A stretch of DNA of 64,000 nt from Yersinia mollaretii ATCC 43969 (lineage in GTDB: Bacteria > Pseudomonadota > Gammaproteobacteria > Enterobacterales > Enterobacteriaceae): positions 1,736,001-1,800,000 of the forward strand of contig NZ_CP054043.1 of assembly GCF_013282725.1 (NCBI RefSeq). Direction: 5' to 3'. Numbering within the stretch: the first letter of the stretch is position 1; each line of letters starts with the position of its first letter. Below the pieces are notes generated by a model. It was not told the DNA's origin and did not search any database. It saw nothing but the letters and a program-made list of their open reading frames with translations. This document shows positions 22,902-32,846 of this stretch, piece after piece. The position numbers and the translations under genes are program-made.

Positions 22902-23210
22902 CTATTTGTATAACAGCGCGTTAGCATACCAACTGCCGGGATAAATGCCGTCGGACATCATGATAATCAAATAGTAGGGCGCGCCACTGGCGTTGGCCCT
23001 ACGCTTAATTTCTGCTTCTACATCCATTGGGCTACCAAATACTTGAGCTGAAACCGTGCCCACTTTTTGTAAGTTGAGGCTCTGGGCGCGAGTAATTTCC
23101 TGCGCATAAGGCTGGAGTGCAGGTGGGGGAACCGGCGTGACATGAAAAGCACTGCAAGCCGATAGCCCTAAAGTCAGCAGCAACACGCTCATCACCGTTT
23201 TTATCTTCAT
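22902..23210 (-). CDS. bsmA: BhsA/McbA-family lipoprotein BsmA-like
   Basis: A 102-residue putative lipoprotein: the signal peptide with lipobox LSACSA at the cleavage site is followed by the YdgH/BhsA/McbA (DUF1471) domain. E. coli bsmA (yjfO), linked to stress, biofilm and motility, has the same place and orientation between aidB and yjfP, but the protein match I can recall is weak, so the symbol rests mostly on position and family. It is one of three DUF1471 proteins in this window, with yjfY and yhcN. Confidence 0.8.
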   Translation of the reverse strand: MKIKTVMSVLLLTLGLSACSAFHVTPVPPPALQPYAQEITRAQSLNLQKVGTVSAQVFGSPMDVEAEIKRRANASGAPYYLIIMMSDGIYPGSWYANALLYK

Positions 23211-23361
23211 TATTGCCTCTTAGCCCATTATATCTTGGAAGAAATTGATTTAAGACTTTATAACCTGATTTGGGCACACTGCATTTATCCAGTATAAGCC
23301 TGTTTTCGGGCTTACATTGCGCCTGACAAATACTCCGCCTGATAAATATAGGATTGCCGCC

Positions 23362-24111
23362 ATGATTGAGATGTCGCTGGAAAACATTAATGGTATTGAG
23401 GTGATACATTCTGCCCCTGCGGGTCAGCGTCAGCAACCGCTACCGACCATTTTCTTCTATCATGGCTACACCTCGTCAAAAGAGGTTTACTCCTATTTCG
23501 CCTATGCCTTCGCCCAAGCGGGCTTTCGCACCATTTTACCCGATGCGGATAAGCACGGTGCGCGCTTTAACGGCAATGAAACTCAGCGGTTATCCCACTT
23601 TTGGGAGATTCTAAAATCAAACATTGATGAGCTGCCGGCGCTTAAACAGCATTATCAGCAGGCGGGATTGATTGAGGGCGGTCGTATCGGCGTGGCGGGA
23701 GCCTCAATGGGGGGAATGACCACATTGGGGGCGTTTGCTCGCTATCCGTGGGTGAGTGTCGCCGCTGACTTTATGGGCTCAGGTTACTTCACCTCACTGG
23801 CCCGCAGCCTGTTTCCCCCACTGGAGGCGGGGCGGGAGGTCAGCCCGGCGGCATTTGAGCGCCGTTTAGCACCGCTGGCAGATTATGATCTCACTCATCA
23901 GTTGGAAGCCATCGCCGATCGGCCACTATTGGTTTGGCATGGGGAGGCGGATGACGTGGTGCCAGCTGCCGAGAGTGAGCGGTTAGTTCAGGCATTGAGG
24001 GAGAGTGGGCGTGATCAGCACTTGACGTATCTGACGGAAACGGGGATTGGTCATAAGATCACGCCAACGGCCTTGGCTGCGGGAACCGACTTTTTCAGCA
24101 AATATCTATAA
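23362..24111 (+). CDS. yjfP: Carboxylesterase YjfP
   Basis: YjfP is a small alpha/beta-hydrolase with carboxylesterase activity in E. coli. The nucleophile elbow GASMGG, oxyanion region FYHGYTSSKEVYSYFAYA, and the late acid and histidine (GEADDVVPAAES, GIGHKI) are all present. The frame opens at 23317, but MIEMSLENI at 23362 matches the family start, giving 249 residues. It is divergent from bsmA, and its stop touches the terminator that serves yjfY from the other side. Confidence 0.92.
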   Translation: MIEMSLENINGIEVIHSAPAGQRQQPLPTIFFYHGYTSSKEVYSYFAYAFAQAGFRTILPDADKHGARFNGNETQRLSHFWEILKSNIDELPALKQHYQQAGLIEGGRIGVAGASMGGMTTLGAFARYPWVSVAADFMGSGYFTSLARSLFPPLEAGREVSPAAFERRLAPLADYDLTHQLEAIADRPLLVWHGEADDVVPAAESERLVQALRESGRDQHLTYLTETGIGHKITPTALAAGTDFFSKYL

Positions 24112-24132
24112 AAAACCCCCGACAAGCGGGGG
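24110..24132 (-). terminator. Terminator of yjfY (minus strand)
   Basis: CCCCCG/CGGGGG (24116-24121 with 24127-24132) with loop ACAAG. Read on the minus strand it is followed by six Ts (A-run 24110-24115), so it ends yjfY. The A-run overlaps the yjfP stop region, so yjfP transcripts also run into the stem. Confidence 0.75.
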
Positions 24133-24197
24133 GAAAGGATGCGAGGACGATCTATTTTTATCGGTATTTCTCTGGTGTTGTATTTATCTATTGAATC

Positions 24198-24473
24198 TTA
24201 GCGATAGAGAATGGCATTAACGTGCATGGAGCTATTATCGCCGGGTTCATGCATCGCAATAATCTGGTAAGAGCTGGCACCGCGTTCATCGGCTAATTTG
24301 CTGACTTGTGCAGTCGCATCATCAGGAGAGATCACATTGTGACCCAGTGATAGTGCACCGACACTGACACGCTGTTGCTGCATAGCTTGTTGAGCGGTGA
24401 TTTCTGTGGCGGCGAATGTGCTGGTGGATAATACCAAGCCGAGTACGGCTGCGATGGCGAGTGTGTGTTTCAT
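24198..24473 (-). CDS. yjfY: DUF1471 periplasmic protein YjfY
   Basis: A 91-residue exported protein of the YdgH/BhsA/McbA family. The signal peptide (KHTLAIAAVLGLVLSTSTFA) leads to a short domain ending in IAMHEPGDNSSMHVNAILYR, close to E. coli YjfY, which also sits near rpsF. The frame opens as far as 24539, but that part lies in an ERIC repeat; MKHTLA at 24473 has GGAG upstream. No precise role is known; relatives respond to stress. Confidence 0.87.
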   Translation of the reverse strand: MKHTLAIAAVLGLVLSTSTFAATEITAQQAMQQQRVSVGALSLGHNVISPDDATAQVSKLADERGASSYQIIAMHEPGDNSSMHVNAILYR

Positions 24474-24490
24474 AGGTGACTCCAATCTCT

Positions 24491-24558
24491 TATACCCGTC
24501 ATCCTTCACGCTGCAGGTGTGTTGGCTGCCTTCGTGCAACTCAAATGATTTAGGGTAT
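24491..24558. repeat. Internally deleted ERIC element
   Basis: A 68-base copy that joins one ERIC end (TATACCCGTCATCCTTCACG ... GTGTTGGCTGCC) directly to the other (TGCAACTCAAATGATTTAGG GTAT), with the middle missing. It ends 17 bases before the yjfY start codon on the minus strand, leaving room only for the ribosome binding site. Confidence 0.8.
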
Positions 24559-24863
24559 GTTTATATACTTTGAATAACTTTCGGTTTGCTTCGCCGCTTG
24601 TTATGCGGTGGATGTAAATAATTCTAGTCGCTTTTGTTAATTTAAAAATACGTGAAGATTGATTCACTTAATCAAAAAAAATGAATAACATTTATGCTGA
24701 GCTAATGATTTCATTGAAAGATTTAGTTAACTAATGGATAGATAGCCATTGATTAATTAATGAACAAAAAGTGCGGTTTTTGCGAAGTCATGGCCAGAAT
24801 AAGAATAAATCCCCGTCAGTCCTTGAGTTTCCAGCGGCCCGCAAGTATAGTTACGCGTCATTT
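24559..24863. other. AT-rich non-coding gap before rpsF
   Basis: About 300 bases without a credible gene, very AT-rich between 24640 and 24780. It must hold the rpsF-operon promoter and probably the yjfY promoter. I could not pick a -35/-10 pair with confidence. Confidence 0.5.
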
Positions 24864-24928
24864 TTCAGCCGCACACAAACACGTTCCTTGCCTCCATGGG
24901 CCGCGGTTGACCCTATCAGGAGGCTGAA
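24864..24928 (+). promoter_or_regulatory. S6:S18-binding leader of the rpsF operon
   Basis: TTCAGCC (24864-24870) pairs with GGCTGAA (24922-24928), closing a leader structure just before the rpsF ribosome binding site. Inside, another short helix region contains GGGCCGCGGTTGACCC. The S6:S18 complex represses this operon in many bacteria by binding such a leader with unpaired CCG; a CCG follows the first arm directly. Pairing is seen directly; protein binding follows from the family. Confidence 0.6.
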
Positions 24929-24951
24929 TAATCCGTAAGGAGCAATAATCG

Positions 24952-25344
24952 ATGCGTCATTACGAAATCGTTTTTATGGTCCATCCTGACCAAAGCGAAC
25001 AGGTTCCGGGCATGATCGAGCGCTATAGTGCAACCATCACTAATGCTGCTGGTACGATCCACCGTCTGGAAGACTGGGGCCGCCGTCAACTGGCTTACCC
25101 GATCAATAAACTGCACAAAGCCCACTACGTTCTGCTGAACGTTGAAGCCCCGCAGGAAGCGATCGATGAGCTGGAAACAAACTTCCGCTTCAACGACGCC
25201 GTTATCCGTAGCATGGTTATGCGCGTTAAGCACGCGGTAACTGAAGCATCACCAATGGTTAAAGCGAAAGACGAACGCCGTGAGCGTCACGACTTCGCGT
25301 CAGAAGCCAATGATGATTCCGAAGCTGGGGATTCTGAAGAGTAA
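24952..25344 (+). CDS. rpsF: 30S ribosomal protein S6
   Basis: S6 sits on the platform of the 30S subunit paired with S18. [20 protein letters not shown] and [20 protein letters not shown] are the conserved N-terminal blocks. The acidic C-terminus ([12 protein letters not shown]) is the region that RimK extends with glutamates in E. coli. AAGGAG lies 10 bases before the ATG. It is the first gene of rpsF-priB-rpsR-rplI. Confidence 0.98.
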
Positions 25345-25352
25345 TTGCCGTG

Positions 25353-25902
<550 letters not shown>

Positions 25903-25929
25903 TCGGCCACTGTCCATTAACGACTTTGA

Positions 25930-26394
<465 letters not shown>

Positions 26395-26416
26395 GTTACG
26401 CTGTTGTTAACCTGCT

Positions 26417-26450
26417 AAAACGCCAGCCTTGTGCTGGCGTTTTGCTTTTT
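26417..26450 (+). terminator. rpsF-operon terminator
   Basis: AAAACGCCAGC/GCTGGCGTTTT (26417-26427 with 26433-26443), 5-base loop, followed by GCTTTTT. Confidence 0.92.
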
Positions 26451-26497
26451 GGCAGATAAGGAAACTGATCACCCATGAAGGTCATCACACGGAAGCG

Positions 26498-26947
26498 TTA
26501 GAACGAAGAGCCCGGTTCCAATAGTTCAAATTTGCACTCCTCGGCAGCGACGCCTGAGCATTGGTAGATATTAAAGAAGGCGGTCTGTTGGTGCTTCCAG
26601 TGGGGTTTTCCACTAATGGATGCCATCCAGGTCGAATTTCCGTAGTACATATCTAGCTTCCTACCCTGCGCCTCTAAGTTATAGGTGCACTTTTGAAACT
26701 TTCCCTGCTTGCTGATGCCATCTTTATCGCCATTGTTATCGATAATCAAAAGCGCTTCGCTAAAGTCTTGAATAGCACCATGCTGATTAGTATTTCCTTG
26801 CAAAGTCCCAATCCACTCCTCTCCCCCCATCGCTGGGGCAGTATAAATTCCATTCATCTGTTTAATGGTGTCAATCGCTGGACAGTGGAGTGTAGCGAAT
26901 ACGCTAAATGGGGTCAGTAGCAACACAAAAGGTAATTTACATTTCAT
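26498..26947 (-). CDS. Putative secreted protein of unknown function
   Basis: A 149-residue product with a short signal peptide (MKCKLPFVLLLTPFSVFA) and a mature part containing five Cys in total (positions in HCPAID, KCTYNL, YQCSG, EECKF plus one in the leader), suggesting disulphides in the periplasm. CPAIDTIKQMNGIYTAP recalls the small DUF3757 family, but I cannot confirm this. The frame opens at 27052; MKCKLP at 26947 has GGGAG upstream and the only credible signal peptide. It is not in E. coli at this place, between rplI and ytfB, so it is accessory. Confidence 0.75.
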   Translation of the reverse strand: MKCKLPFVLLLTPFSVFATLHCPAIDTIKQMNGIYTAPAMGGEEWIGTLQGNTNQHGAIQDFSEALLIIDNNGDKDGISKQGKFQKCTYNLEAQGRKLDMYYGNSTWMASISGKPHWKHQQTAFFNIYQCSGVAAEECKFELLEPGSSF

Positions 26948-27095
26948 ATCATGATTACTCCCTCTCATTATATAAGGTGGCGATCCGTTGATGGATGGCG
27001 TTAACCATCCAGCAAACAACCTAATTCGAGAGAGACAGCGTGACAATATCAAAGAAGCTTAGGGGAGAAACAGAAGTGGCTATGGGGTGTGCTGG

Positions 27096-27878
27096 TTAAC
27101 GGTCACGGCGATAACTGCCATCACTTTGCCGAGTAAACAGCACTTCTGTGTTAGCGGTGGTTTCAATGGCCAGTGCGGCAACCACACCTTGTGCATCGAG
27201 CATGATTTTGACTTCTTGCCCCGCTTTCAGGTTACTCAGTGGCTTATCGCTACCTTCAACCTGCGCCATCGCGAAGACCTCATTAACCGGTAGATTATTG
27301 TCACGGAATAGCTGCGCCAGTGTTTTTCCTGATTCAATCTGATAACTCTGCCAGTTTCCCTGTAAAGTATTGGGAATAACTGGGGGAGCCACCGTTGGCG
27401 GTGGCGGAGCATCAAGATTGTCCTGCAATTGAGCCTGTAGAGGCACGTCAGTAGACGGTGCGCTAATGGGGAATGAACGGTCGGTATTATCGCGTGACAC
27501 GGGCCACAAGAGTGCCAGTAGCAGCACAGCGGTGACGATAATGATCCAGCGACGGTGGAAGAGCGGCAATGGCTCCATCCACTGAAAACTGTCCGGCAAA
27601 TGCCAGATTTTCAGCAGCAGCCCTTTAATACCGGTTTCCGGTATGGCCGTCGCTACCGCTTCAGAGGCAATACTATTTTCCTTAGTCGTACTCTTTTCCG
27701 TAGCAGCACTCTCCTCAACAGGGGAAATGTGTTCGGATGCACTCACTTCGGACATCAGGTTTTGCTCATCAGCTGCTTTGGGAGCTGGCAAGATCTTCTG
27801 CCTAATCGTTAGCCACGTGTGCAGCAATGGCTGATAAACCCGATTACTCTTCCTTCTCCTGGGCGCGATTCTGCCCAT
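27096..27878 (-). CDS. ytfB: OapA/LysM-like cell-envelope protein YtfB
   Basis: YtfB is a single-pass inner-membrane protein with a periplasmic LysM-like OapA domain; in E. coli it locates to the division site and binds glycan. A cytoplasmic N-terminal part of about 110 residues is Ser/Thr/Glu-rich, followed by the conserved FQWMEPLPLFHRRWI and a transmembrane helix (IIIVTAVLLLALLWPV). A Pro-rich linker and the domain with YQIESGKTLAQLFRDNNLPV and EVFAMAQVEGSDKPLSNL come next. The 260-residue length exceeds E. coli's (about 212) because of the cytoplasmic extension. It is divergent from fklB, as in E. coli. Confidence 0.9.
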   Translation of the reverse strand: MGRIAPRRRKSNRVYQPLLHTWLTIRQKILPAPKAADEQNLMSEVSASEHISPVEESAATEKSTTKENSIASEAVATAIPETGIKGLLLKIWHLPDSFQWMEPLPLFHRRWIIIVTAVLLLALLWPVSRDNTDRSFPISAPSTDVPLQAQLQDNLDAPPPPTVAPPVIPNTLQGNWQSYQIESGKTLAQLFRDNNLPVNEVFAMAQVEGSDKPLSNLKAGQEVKIMLDAQGVVAALAIETTANTEVLFTRQSDGSYRRDR

Positions 27879-27950
27879 GGTGACCTCTCTTCAACGGCGT
27901 AAAACGACATAAATAATAATATGGCGGTGAATCTTGTAGTCTTCTAAGTA

Positions 27951-28032
27951 TATACCCTTCCTACCCGAAGTTGCCGCGTTGCTAACTGCCTGATGCCAAA
28001 AGGCAGAAGATTATAATACCTAAAAGGGGTAT
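27951..28032. repeat. Degenerate ERIC-like repeat
   Basis: TATACCCTTCCTACCCGAAG begins it and GGGGTAT ends it, with GTTGCTAACTGCC inside, which resembles the ERIC GTTGGCTGCC block. The middle does not match ERIC. It lies 72 bases upstream of the ytfB start on the minus strand. Confidence 0.4.
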
Positions 28033-28165
28033 TTCCCGTTAGCCTGCTGCCATTGTTTCTTTTTCTTCGACAAAAGTCATCATTCACGACGCAAGATTTT
28101 ACCGCGCTCCCCTGCTGCTGTTATGCTTGCGGCTTCGACATGAATAAGCGACTAAAGGAAAATCC

Positions 28166-28786
28166 ATGACAACCCCTTCTTTTGATAGCGTTGAAGCGCA
28201 AGCGAGCTACGGGATTGGTTTACAGATCGGGCAGCAATTGCAAGAGTCCGGGCTGGAAGGTTTATTGCCAGAAGCACTGTTGGCAGGTTTGCGTGACGCG
28301 ATGGAAGGGAATACACCGACCGTCCCTGTTGATGTGATACATCGTGCATTACAAGAAGTGCATGAAAAAGCGGATAAAGTCCGTGTTGAGCGCCAGCAGG
28401 CGTTGGTAGAAGAGGGGAAAACCTTCCTCGAAGAGAATGCCAAGCGTGATGATGTGACCACCACTGAGTCTGGTTTGCAGTTCTCCGTGTTGCAGGCTGG
28501 CGATGGCCCGATTCCATCCCGTCAGGACCGCGTACGTGTGCATTACACCGGGCGTTTGGTTGATGGTACCGTGTTTGATAGCTCGGTTGAGCGTGGTCAG
28601 CCAGCTGAGTTCCCTGTCAGTGGTGTTATCCCTGGCTGGATCGAAGCGCTATCCATGATGCCAGTGGGTTCTAAATGGAAGTTATACATCCCACACAATC
28701 TGGCCTATGGTGAGCGTGGTGCGGGTGCAACTATTCCTCCATTCAGCGCATTGATGTTTGAAGTAGAACTGCTGGAAATTCTGTAA
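28166..28786 (+). CDS. fklB: FKBP-type peptidyl-prolyl isomerase FklB (FKBP22)
   Basis: FKBP22 is a dimeric cytoplasmic prolyl isomerase. The N-terminal helical dimerisation domain ([18 protein letters not shown]) is followed by the FKBP fold with [36 protein letters not shown] and [18 protein letters not shown]. It has 206 residues and no signal peptide. It stands alone, divergent from ytfB, with a terminator directly after. cycA, which follows it in E. coli, is absent here. Confidence 0.96.
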   Translation: MTTPSFDSVEAQASYGIGLQIGQQLQESGLEGLLPEALLAGLRDAMEGNTPTVPVDVIHRALQEVHEKADKVRVERQQALVEEGKTFLEENAKRDDVTTTESGLQFSVLQAGDGPIPSRQDRVRVHYTGRLVDGTVFDSSVERGQPAEFPVSGVIPGWIEALSMMPVGSKWKLYIPHNLAYGERGAGATIPPFSALMFEVELLEIL

Positions 28787-28808
28787 GTTCTGCGGGCAAG
28801 GTTATGAC

Positions 28809-28842
28809 GAAGGGCGACGCAATGTCGCCCTTCTGCTTTTTA
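28809..28842 (+). terminator. fklB terminator
   Basis: GAAGGGCGAC/GTCGCCCTTC (28809-28818 with 28824-28833), 5-base loop, followed by TGCTTTTT. Confidence 0.9.
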
Positions 28843-28870
28843 TTTTCTGTGATAATCACTGCCAGCTAAA

Positions 28871-29536
28871 TTATTCACCCTTTAATGCGCGGGGAAACAG
28901 CAAATTGTTCTCCAGATGAATATGTTCCATCAGGTCAGTCATAAATTCATTGATGCCGGTGTAGAGCGCGCGCCAAGTATTACAAGCGCCCTCTGGCGGG
29001 GTCATATTTTGCGTTAGCTGTTTTACCACTTCCAACTGTTGCCCAACCGCATCGTGTTCTGCTTCCATCACAAATATCGGGCCACCCGCCTGAGAACCCA
29101 TGCCACGCTGGATCATCGGGAACAGGATTTGCTCCTCTTTATACATATGTTGGGTTAGCTCCTCTAGAATCGCTGTGAGCTCTGCGGCTAGCCCGCGTGG
29201 GCAGGCTGGTTTTTCGCCGTGTACCCGTTCAACTTTCTCAGCCATCAGAATCAGCTCCGGCAACTGCTCGCGATGGCGGTTATGGTAGCGGCTGATAATA
29301 AAATCAATCAGGTTTGTCAGTGGTTGCCGTTGCCAATCTTCCGATGATGGCGGCTCGGCTTGCAATGCACTCAACTGCGCCTCCAACTCATCAATATCTA
29401 GTTCTAACTTATTCGCTGCGCGTAATAGTGTTTGCTTACCACCACAGCAGAAATCGAGTTGATAATGGCGAAATAGCTTTGTAGCGCGAGGAATGGCGAT
29501 AGCCAGCGCACCCAGAGATTGATTGCGGTAATCCAT
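28871..29536 (-). CDS. ytfE: Iron-sulphur cluster repair di-iron protein YtfE (RIC)
   Basis: YtfE is a hemerythrin-like di-iron protein that repairs iron-sulphur clusters after nitrosative or oxidative damage. The ScdA-type N-terminal domain has the DFCCGGKQT cysteine pair near 30-31. The hemerythrin domain follows, with [44 protein letters not shown] and [14 protein letters not shown]. The length is 221 residues. A near-perfect NsrR-type palindrome lies 32-56 bases upstream of the ATG, so NO induction through NsrR is likely. Confidence 0.97.
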   Translation of the reverse strand: MDYRNQSLGALAIAIPRATKLFRHYQLDFCCGGKQTLLRAANKLELDIDELEAQLSALQAEPPSSEDWQRQPLTNLIDFIISRYHNRHREQLPELILMAEKVERVHGEKPACPRGLAAELTAILEELTQHMYKEEQILFPMIQRGMGSQAGGPIFVMEAEHDAVGQQLEVVKQLTQNMTPPEGACNTWRALYTGINEFMTDLMEHIHLENNLLFPRALKGE

Positions 29537-29567
29537 AATGACACCTCATTGAGTAATTAAATATCTA

Positions 29568-29592
29568 TAACATGTATAATAAATGCATGTTA
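29568..29592. promoter_or_regulatory. NsrR-type operator upstream of ytfE
   Basis: The two arms TAACATGTATA and AATGCATGTTA form a 25-base inverted repeat with only one mismatched pair outside the centre. The spacing and the ATGYAT/ATRCAT cores fit the gammaproteobacterial NsrR site as I recall it (AAGATGYATTT plus its inverse). ytfE is a standard NsrR target, and nsrR is in this window at 17040. No binding is shown by sequence alone. Confidence 0.75.
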
Positions 29593-29632
29593 TAGATTGC
29601 GATATAACCACAAAGAGGTATTGGAAGTCACT

Positions 29633-29654
29633 AAAGCGCCCGTTAAGGCGCTGT
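29633..29654 (-). terminator. Possible cpdB terminator
   Basis: AGCGCC/GGCGCT (29635-29640 with 29647-29652) with a 6-base loop, and partial pairing beyond it. On the minus strand it is followed only by TTTAGTG, so it is weak. Confidence 0.45.
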
Positions 29655-29663
29655 AGTCAGAGA

Positions 29664-31625
29664 TTATTTCTTCTGCAAATCGATACGATAAACTTCAAAT
29701 CCAATCTCATCAGTACCCTGTGCTGTCATCGGGTACTGTGCTTTTTGCTTAATAAATTCAGCCGCTTTGGTGCTTGGCGAGGTTTCAAAACGGATATCCA
29801 GTGGCTGCTTGCTCTCCAGCGTGGCCAGACGCCAATTGTTATCGGCTTGTGGCGTCACCTGCCCCTGTTTTTTTGTTTCAGCGCTAATATAAGCCGACAG
29901 TACGGCTCGGTTTTCATCCGGTGACGCGAAAGCAATATGGCTATCACCCGTTCCGGCAAATTTGCCACTGTAAGCACGGTAATTATTGGTGGCGATCAGG
30001 AATGTTGCCTTTGGATCGATAGGCTTACCATTAAACGTCAGATTTTTGATACGCTCAGCTTTATCGTTGATCAGCGTACATTCGCCGTCATAGCGCGCGG
30101 GCTGGCTGACATCGATCTCATATTTAACGCCATCAATGACATCGAAATTATAGGTGCGGAAGCCATCCCAGTTGATCAGCGATTGTGGCTTGCTGCTGTT
30201 CACGTCAATTTGATTGAATTGCGCAGCGGAGCACTCCAGCCACTGTTTCACCTCAGCACCACTAGCTTTCACCACCACCAGCGTGTTCGGGTAAAGGTAG
30301 AGATCAGCGGCATTGCGGAAGGTCAATTCACCTTTTTCGACTTCTACAAAACTGGCGGGATCATTTTTACGTCCACCGGCTTTAAACGGCGCGGCGGCAG
30401 AGAGCACCGGCAATTCGGCTAAATCAGGATCGCCTTGGATATAGTGTTCGGTATAGGCGCGCTGGGCATTATTCACTATCTGAACTGTTGGGTCATCTTG
30501 GATTAGTGCCAAATAACTGTACATATTGTCTGATGCTTTGCCGATCGGTTGGCTAACGAAATCACGGGTGCCCTGATGATCTGCTGCCAGCACTTTGACC
30601 AGATTTGCATTCTCTTCCGCCAGCGACTTTTGCGTCGCTTTATCGAAAATAGGGCGAGCTTCAGCCTTGGCCTGAGTCACCTGCCATGAGCCTTGGTCAT
30701 TATTCAGCACCAAATCGACCACCCCCAGATGATCACCCCATTGGCCGGGCATCACCGCTGGAACACCGTTTAATGTGCCCTGAGCGATATCCGCACCTTT
30801 AATGGCGGCAAAATCTTTGCTGGGGAACACAGCATGGGCGTGACCGAACATGATGGCATCAATGCCCGGAACTTGGCTGAGATAGTAAACCGAATTCTCA
30901 GCCATCGTCTTATAGGGATCGCTGGAGAGGCCAGAGTGCGGGATAGCAATCACCAAATCAGCCCCTTGCTTGCGCATCTCCGGCACCCATTTTTTAGCGG
31001 TTTCGGTGATGTCGTTGACGGTAACTTTACCGGTTAGGTTCGCTTTGTCCCAAATCATCACTTGCGGAGGCACAAAACCGATATAGCCGATGCGCAGGTT
31101 ATGGGTTTTCCCCTCACGATCTTTTACTGGTGTGTTGACAATCAAATAGGGCTGAAAGAGCGGCTTACCGGTTTTTACATCAATCACATTGGCGTTCACA
31201 TAGGGGAATTTTGCGCCCGCCAGTGATTTTTTCAGATAATCCAAACCGTAATTAAACTCGTGATTACCGATGTTACCCACCGCATAATCCAGTGTATTCA
31301 TCGCCTTATAGACGGGATGAATCTCACCCGCTTTCAATCCTTTAGCCGCCATATAGTCGCCAAGCGGGCTGCCCTGAATCAGATCACCATTATCCACCAG
31401 TACGCTGTTGGTCGCCTGCTGGCGAGCCGCTTCAATCAGACTTGCGGTGCGCACCAGACCGAACTTCTTGGTAGGTTTATCTTTGTAGTAATCGAAATCC
31501 ATCATATTGCTGTGCAGATCGGTGGTTTCCAGAACACGCAAGTCTAGGGTCGCGGCTACGGACGCCGATGTCGCGACTGTAATCAGGCTGGCAATGAGGG
31601 ATAACGTCAGGGGACGCTTGATCAT
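29664..31625 (-). CDS. cpdB: 2',3'-cyclic-nucleotide 2'-phosphodiesterase / 3'-nucleotidase CpdB
   Basis: CpdB is a periplasmic enzyme that opens 2',3'-cyclic nucleotides and removes the 3' phosphate, letting cells scavenge nucleosides and phosphate. The signal peptide ends at VAA, followed by the metallophosphatase domain with [37 protein letters not shown] and [11 protein letters not shown], then the 5'-nucleotidase C-terminal domain. The in-frame ATG at 31637 is less likely than 31625, which has GGAGA upstream and matches the family start MIKRPLT; 653 residues. A full-length ERIC lies 22 bases upstream. Confidence 0.96.
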   Translation of the reverse strand: MIKRPLTLSLIASLITVATSASVAATLDLRVLETTDLHSNMMDFDYYKDKPTKKFGLVRTASLIEAARQQATNSVLVDNGDLIQGSPLGDYMAAKGLKAGEIHPVYKAMNTLDYAVGNIGNHEFNYGLDYLKKSLAGAKFPYVNANVIDVKTGKPLFQPYLIVNTPVKDREGKTHNLRIGYIGFVPPQVMIWDKANLTGKVTVNDITETAKKWVPEMRKQGADLVIAIPHSGLSSDPYKTMAENSVYYLSQVPGIDAIMFGHAHAVFPSKDFAAIKGADIAQGTLNGVPAVMPGQWGDHLGVVDLVLNNDQGSWQVTQAKAEARPIFDKATQKSLAEENANLVKVLAADHQGTRDFVSQPIGKASDNMYSYLALIQDDPTVQIVNNAQRAYTEHYIQGDPDLAELPVLSAAAPFKAGGRKNDPASFVEVEKGELTFRNAADLYLYPNTLVVVKASGAEVKQWLECSAAQFNQIDVNSSKPQSLINWDGFRTYNFDVIDGVKYEIDVSQPARYDGECTLINDKAERIKNLTFNGKPIDPKATFLIATNNYRAYSGKFAGTGDSHIAFASPDENRAVLSAYISAETKKQGQVTPQADNNWRLATLESKQPLDIRFETSPSTKAAEFIKQKAQYPMTAQGTDEIGFEVYRIDLQKK

Positions 31626-31647
31626 GGCTTTCTCCATTAAGAACTAT

Positions 31648-31772
31648 TATACCTGTCATCTTTCACGTTGCAGGGTTGTTGGCTGCCATCACTCACCCAA
31701 GTCATTGAGTTATCTAACTCCTTGGGTTCATTCAGTTGCCGCCTACCTGCAACTTGAAATCTATTAGGTATA
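31648..31772. repeat. Full-length ERIC element
   Basis: 125 bases with inverted ends TATACCTGTCATCTTTCACG and AACTTGAAATCTATTAGGTATA (last two bases at 31771-31772), and a central palindrome cattgagttatctaactcc. Its nearest end is 22 bases from the cpdB ATG on the minus strand, so it probably lies in the cpdB leader RNA or at its promoter. Confidence 0.88.
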
Positions 31773-32104
31773 GACATGTATCGCAAAATAATATGTAACT
31801 TTAAATAATTGCTAAAACAAAGTGTGAAGTTTGGCAGAAAATAAGGCTGGATACCGCGCAGAGGCTCACAGTTGTCACAGGTCAATGCCACTGATTTTAT
31901 AAGCAGTTTTCTGGCGGATATGGCTATTTATCAGGAATGTTATTAGTCTTCTGGCGAGTGGTAAGTCTTTAGATGAGTCATGCTTTACGTTCTAAAATGA
32001 ATATAAGACAAGAGGAAACTTCCGGGAGCCACTTTCAATCTTTTAGAAGCCACTGTCGATAAAGTGTATTCTGACTCTCAATATTCAATACCAAGGGGTG
32101 GATG
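31773..32104. other. Non-coding gap between the cpdB-side ERIC and cysQ
   Basis: About 330 bases with no credible gene. It must contain the cysQ promoter and possibly the cpdB promoter if transcription runs through the ERIC. I see no convincing operator. Confidence 0.5.
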
Positions 32105-32845
32105 ATGTTAGAGCAAATTTGCCAGTTAGCCCGCGAGGCAGGCGTGGCGATTATGGCGGTCTATCAGGGTGAAAAGCCCCTTGATGTGGCCCATAAAAAA
32201 GATGATTCACCTGTGACTGCCGCTGATCTGGCGGCTCACCAAATTATCAAAGCCGGATTAGCTGCATTAACTCCCGATATTCCGCTGTTGTCTGAAGAGG
32301 ACCCACCGACTTGGGCGGTACGTCAGCATTGGCAGCGCTACTGGCTGGTTGATCCGCTGGATGGCACTAAAGAATTTCTGAATCGCAATGGCGAGTTTAC
32401 CGTGAATATTGCGTTGATCGATCATGGTGAGCCAGTGCTGGGTGTCGTCTACACCCCGGTCACGGAGGTGATGTACAGTGCAGAAAAGGGTCAGGCGTGG
32501 AAAGAGGAGGGTGGTCGGCGTATGCAGATTCAGGTGCGTGATGCCATTCCGCCGCTGGTGGTTGTGAGCCGTTCTCATAGCGATGCTGAGCTGGAGGATT
32601 ATCTGGCGCAACTGGGCGAGCATCAGACGGTATCGGTCGGCTCGTCACTCAAGTTTTGTTTGGTGGCCGAAGGAAAAGCTCAGCTCTATCCCCGCTTCGG
32701 GCCAACCAATGTATGGGATACCGCAGCGGGACATGCTGTTGCTCTTGCCGCCGGAGCACAGGTTCACGATTGGCAGGGTAAGCCACTCTCATATACCCCG
32801 CGTGAATCATTCCTGAACCCCGGCTTTAGAGTGTCGCTATTCTAG
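32105..32845 (+). CDS. cysQ: 3'(2'),5'-bisphosphate nucleotidase CysQ
   Basis: CysQ dephosphorylates PAP (3'-phosphoadenosine 5'-phosphate), keeping the sulphate assimilation by-product low. It is a Li+-sensitive inositol-monophosphatase-fold enzyme: the metal-binding motif [21 protein letters not shown] and the second motif [14 protein letters not shown] are present. Two ATGs stand in tandem (32102, 32105). AAGGGG (about 32093-32098) is better spaced for the second, which also gives the family start MLEQICQ; 246 residues. It converges on ytfJ with one base between the stops. Confidence 0.96.
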   Translation: MLEQICQLAREAGVAIMAVYQGEKPLDVAHKKDDSPVTAADLAAHQIIKAGLAALTPDIPLLSEEDPPTWAVRQHWQRYWLVDPLDGTKEFLNRNGEFTVNIALIDHGEPVLGVVYTPVTEVMYSAEKGQAWKEEGGRRMQIQVRDAIPPLVVVSRSHSDAELEDYLAQLGEHQTVSVGSSLKFCLVAEGKAQLYPRFGPTNVWDTAAGHAVALAAGAQVHDWQGKPLSYTPRESFLNPGFRVSLF

Positions 32846-32846
32846 T

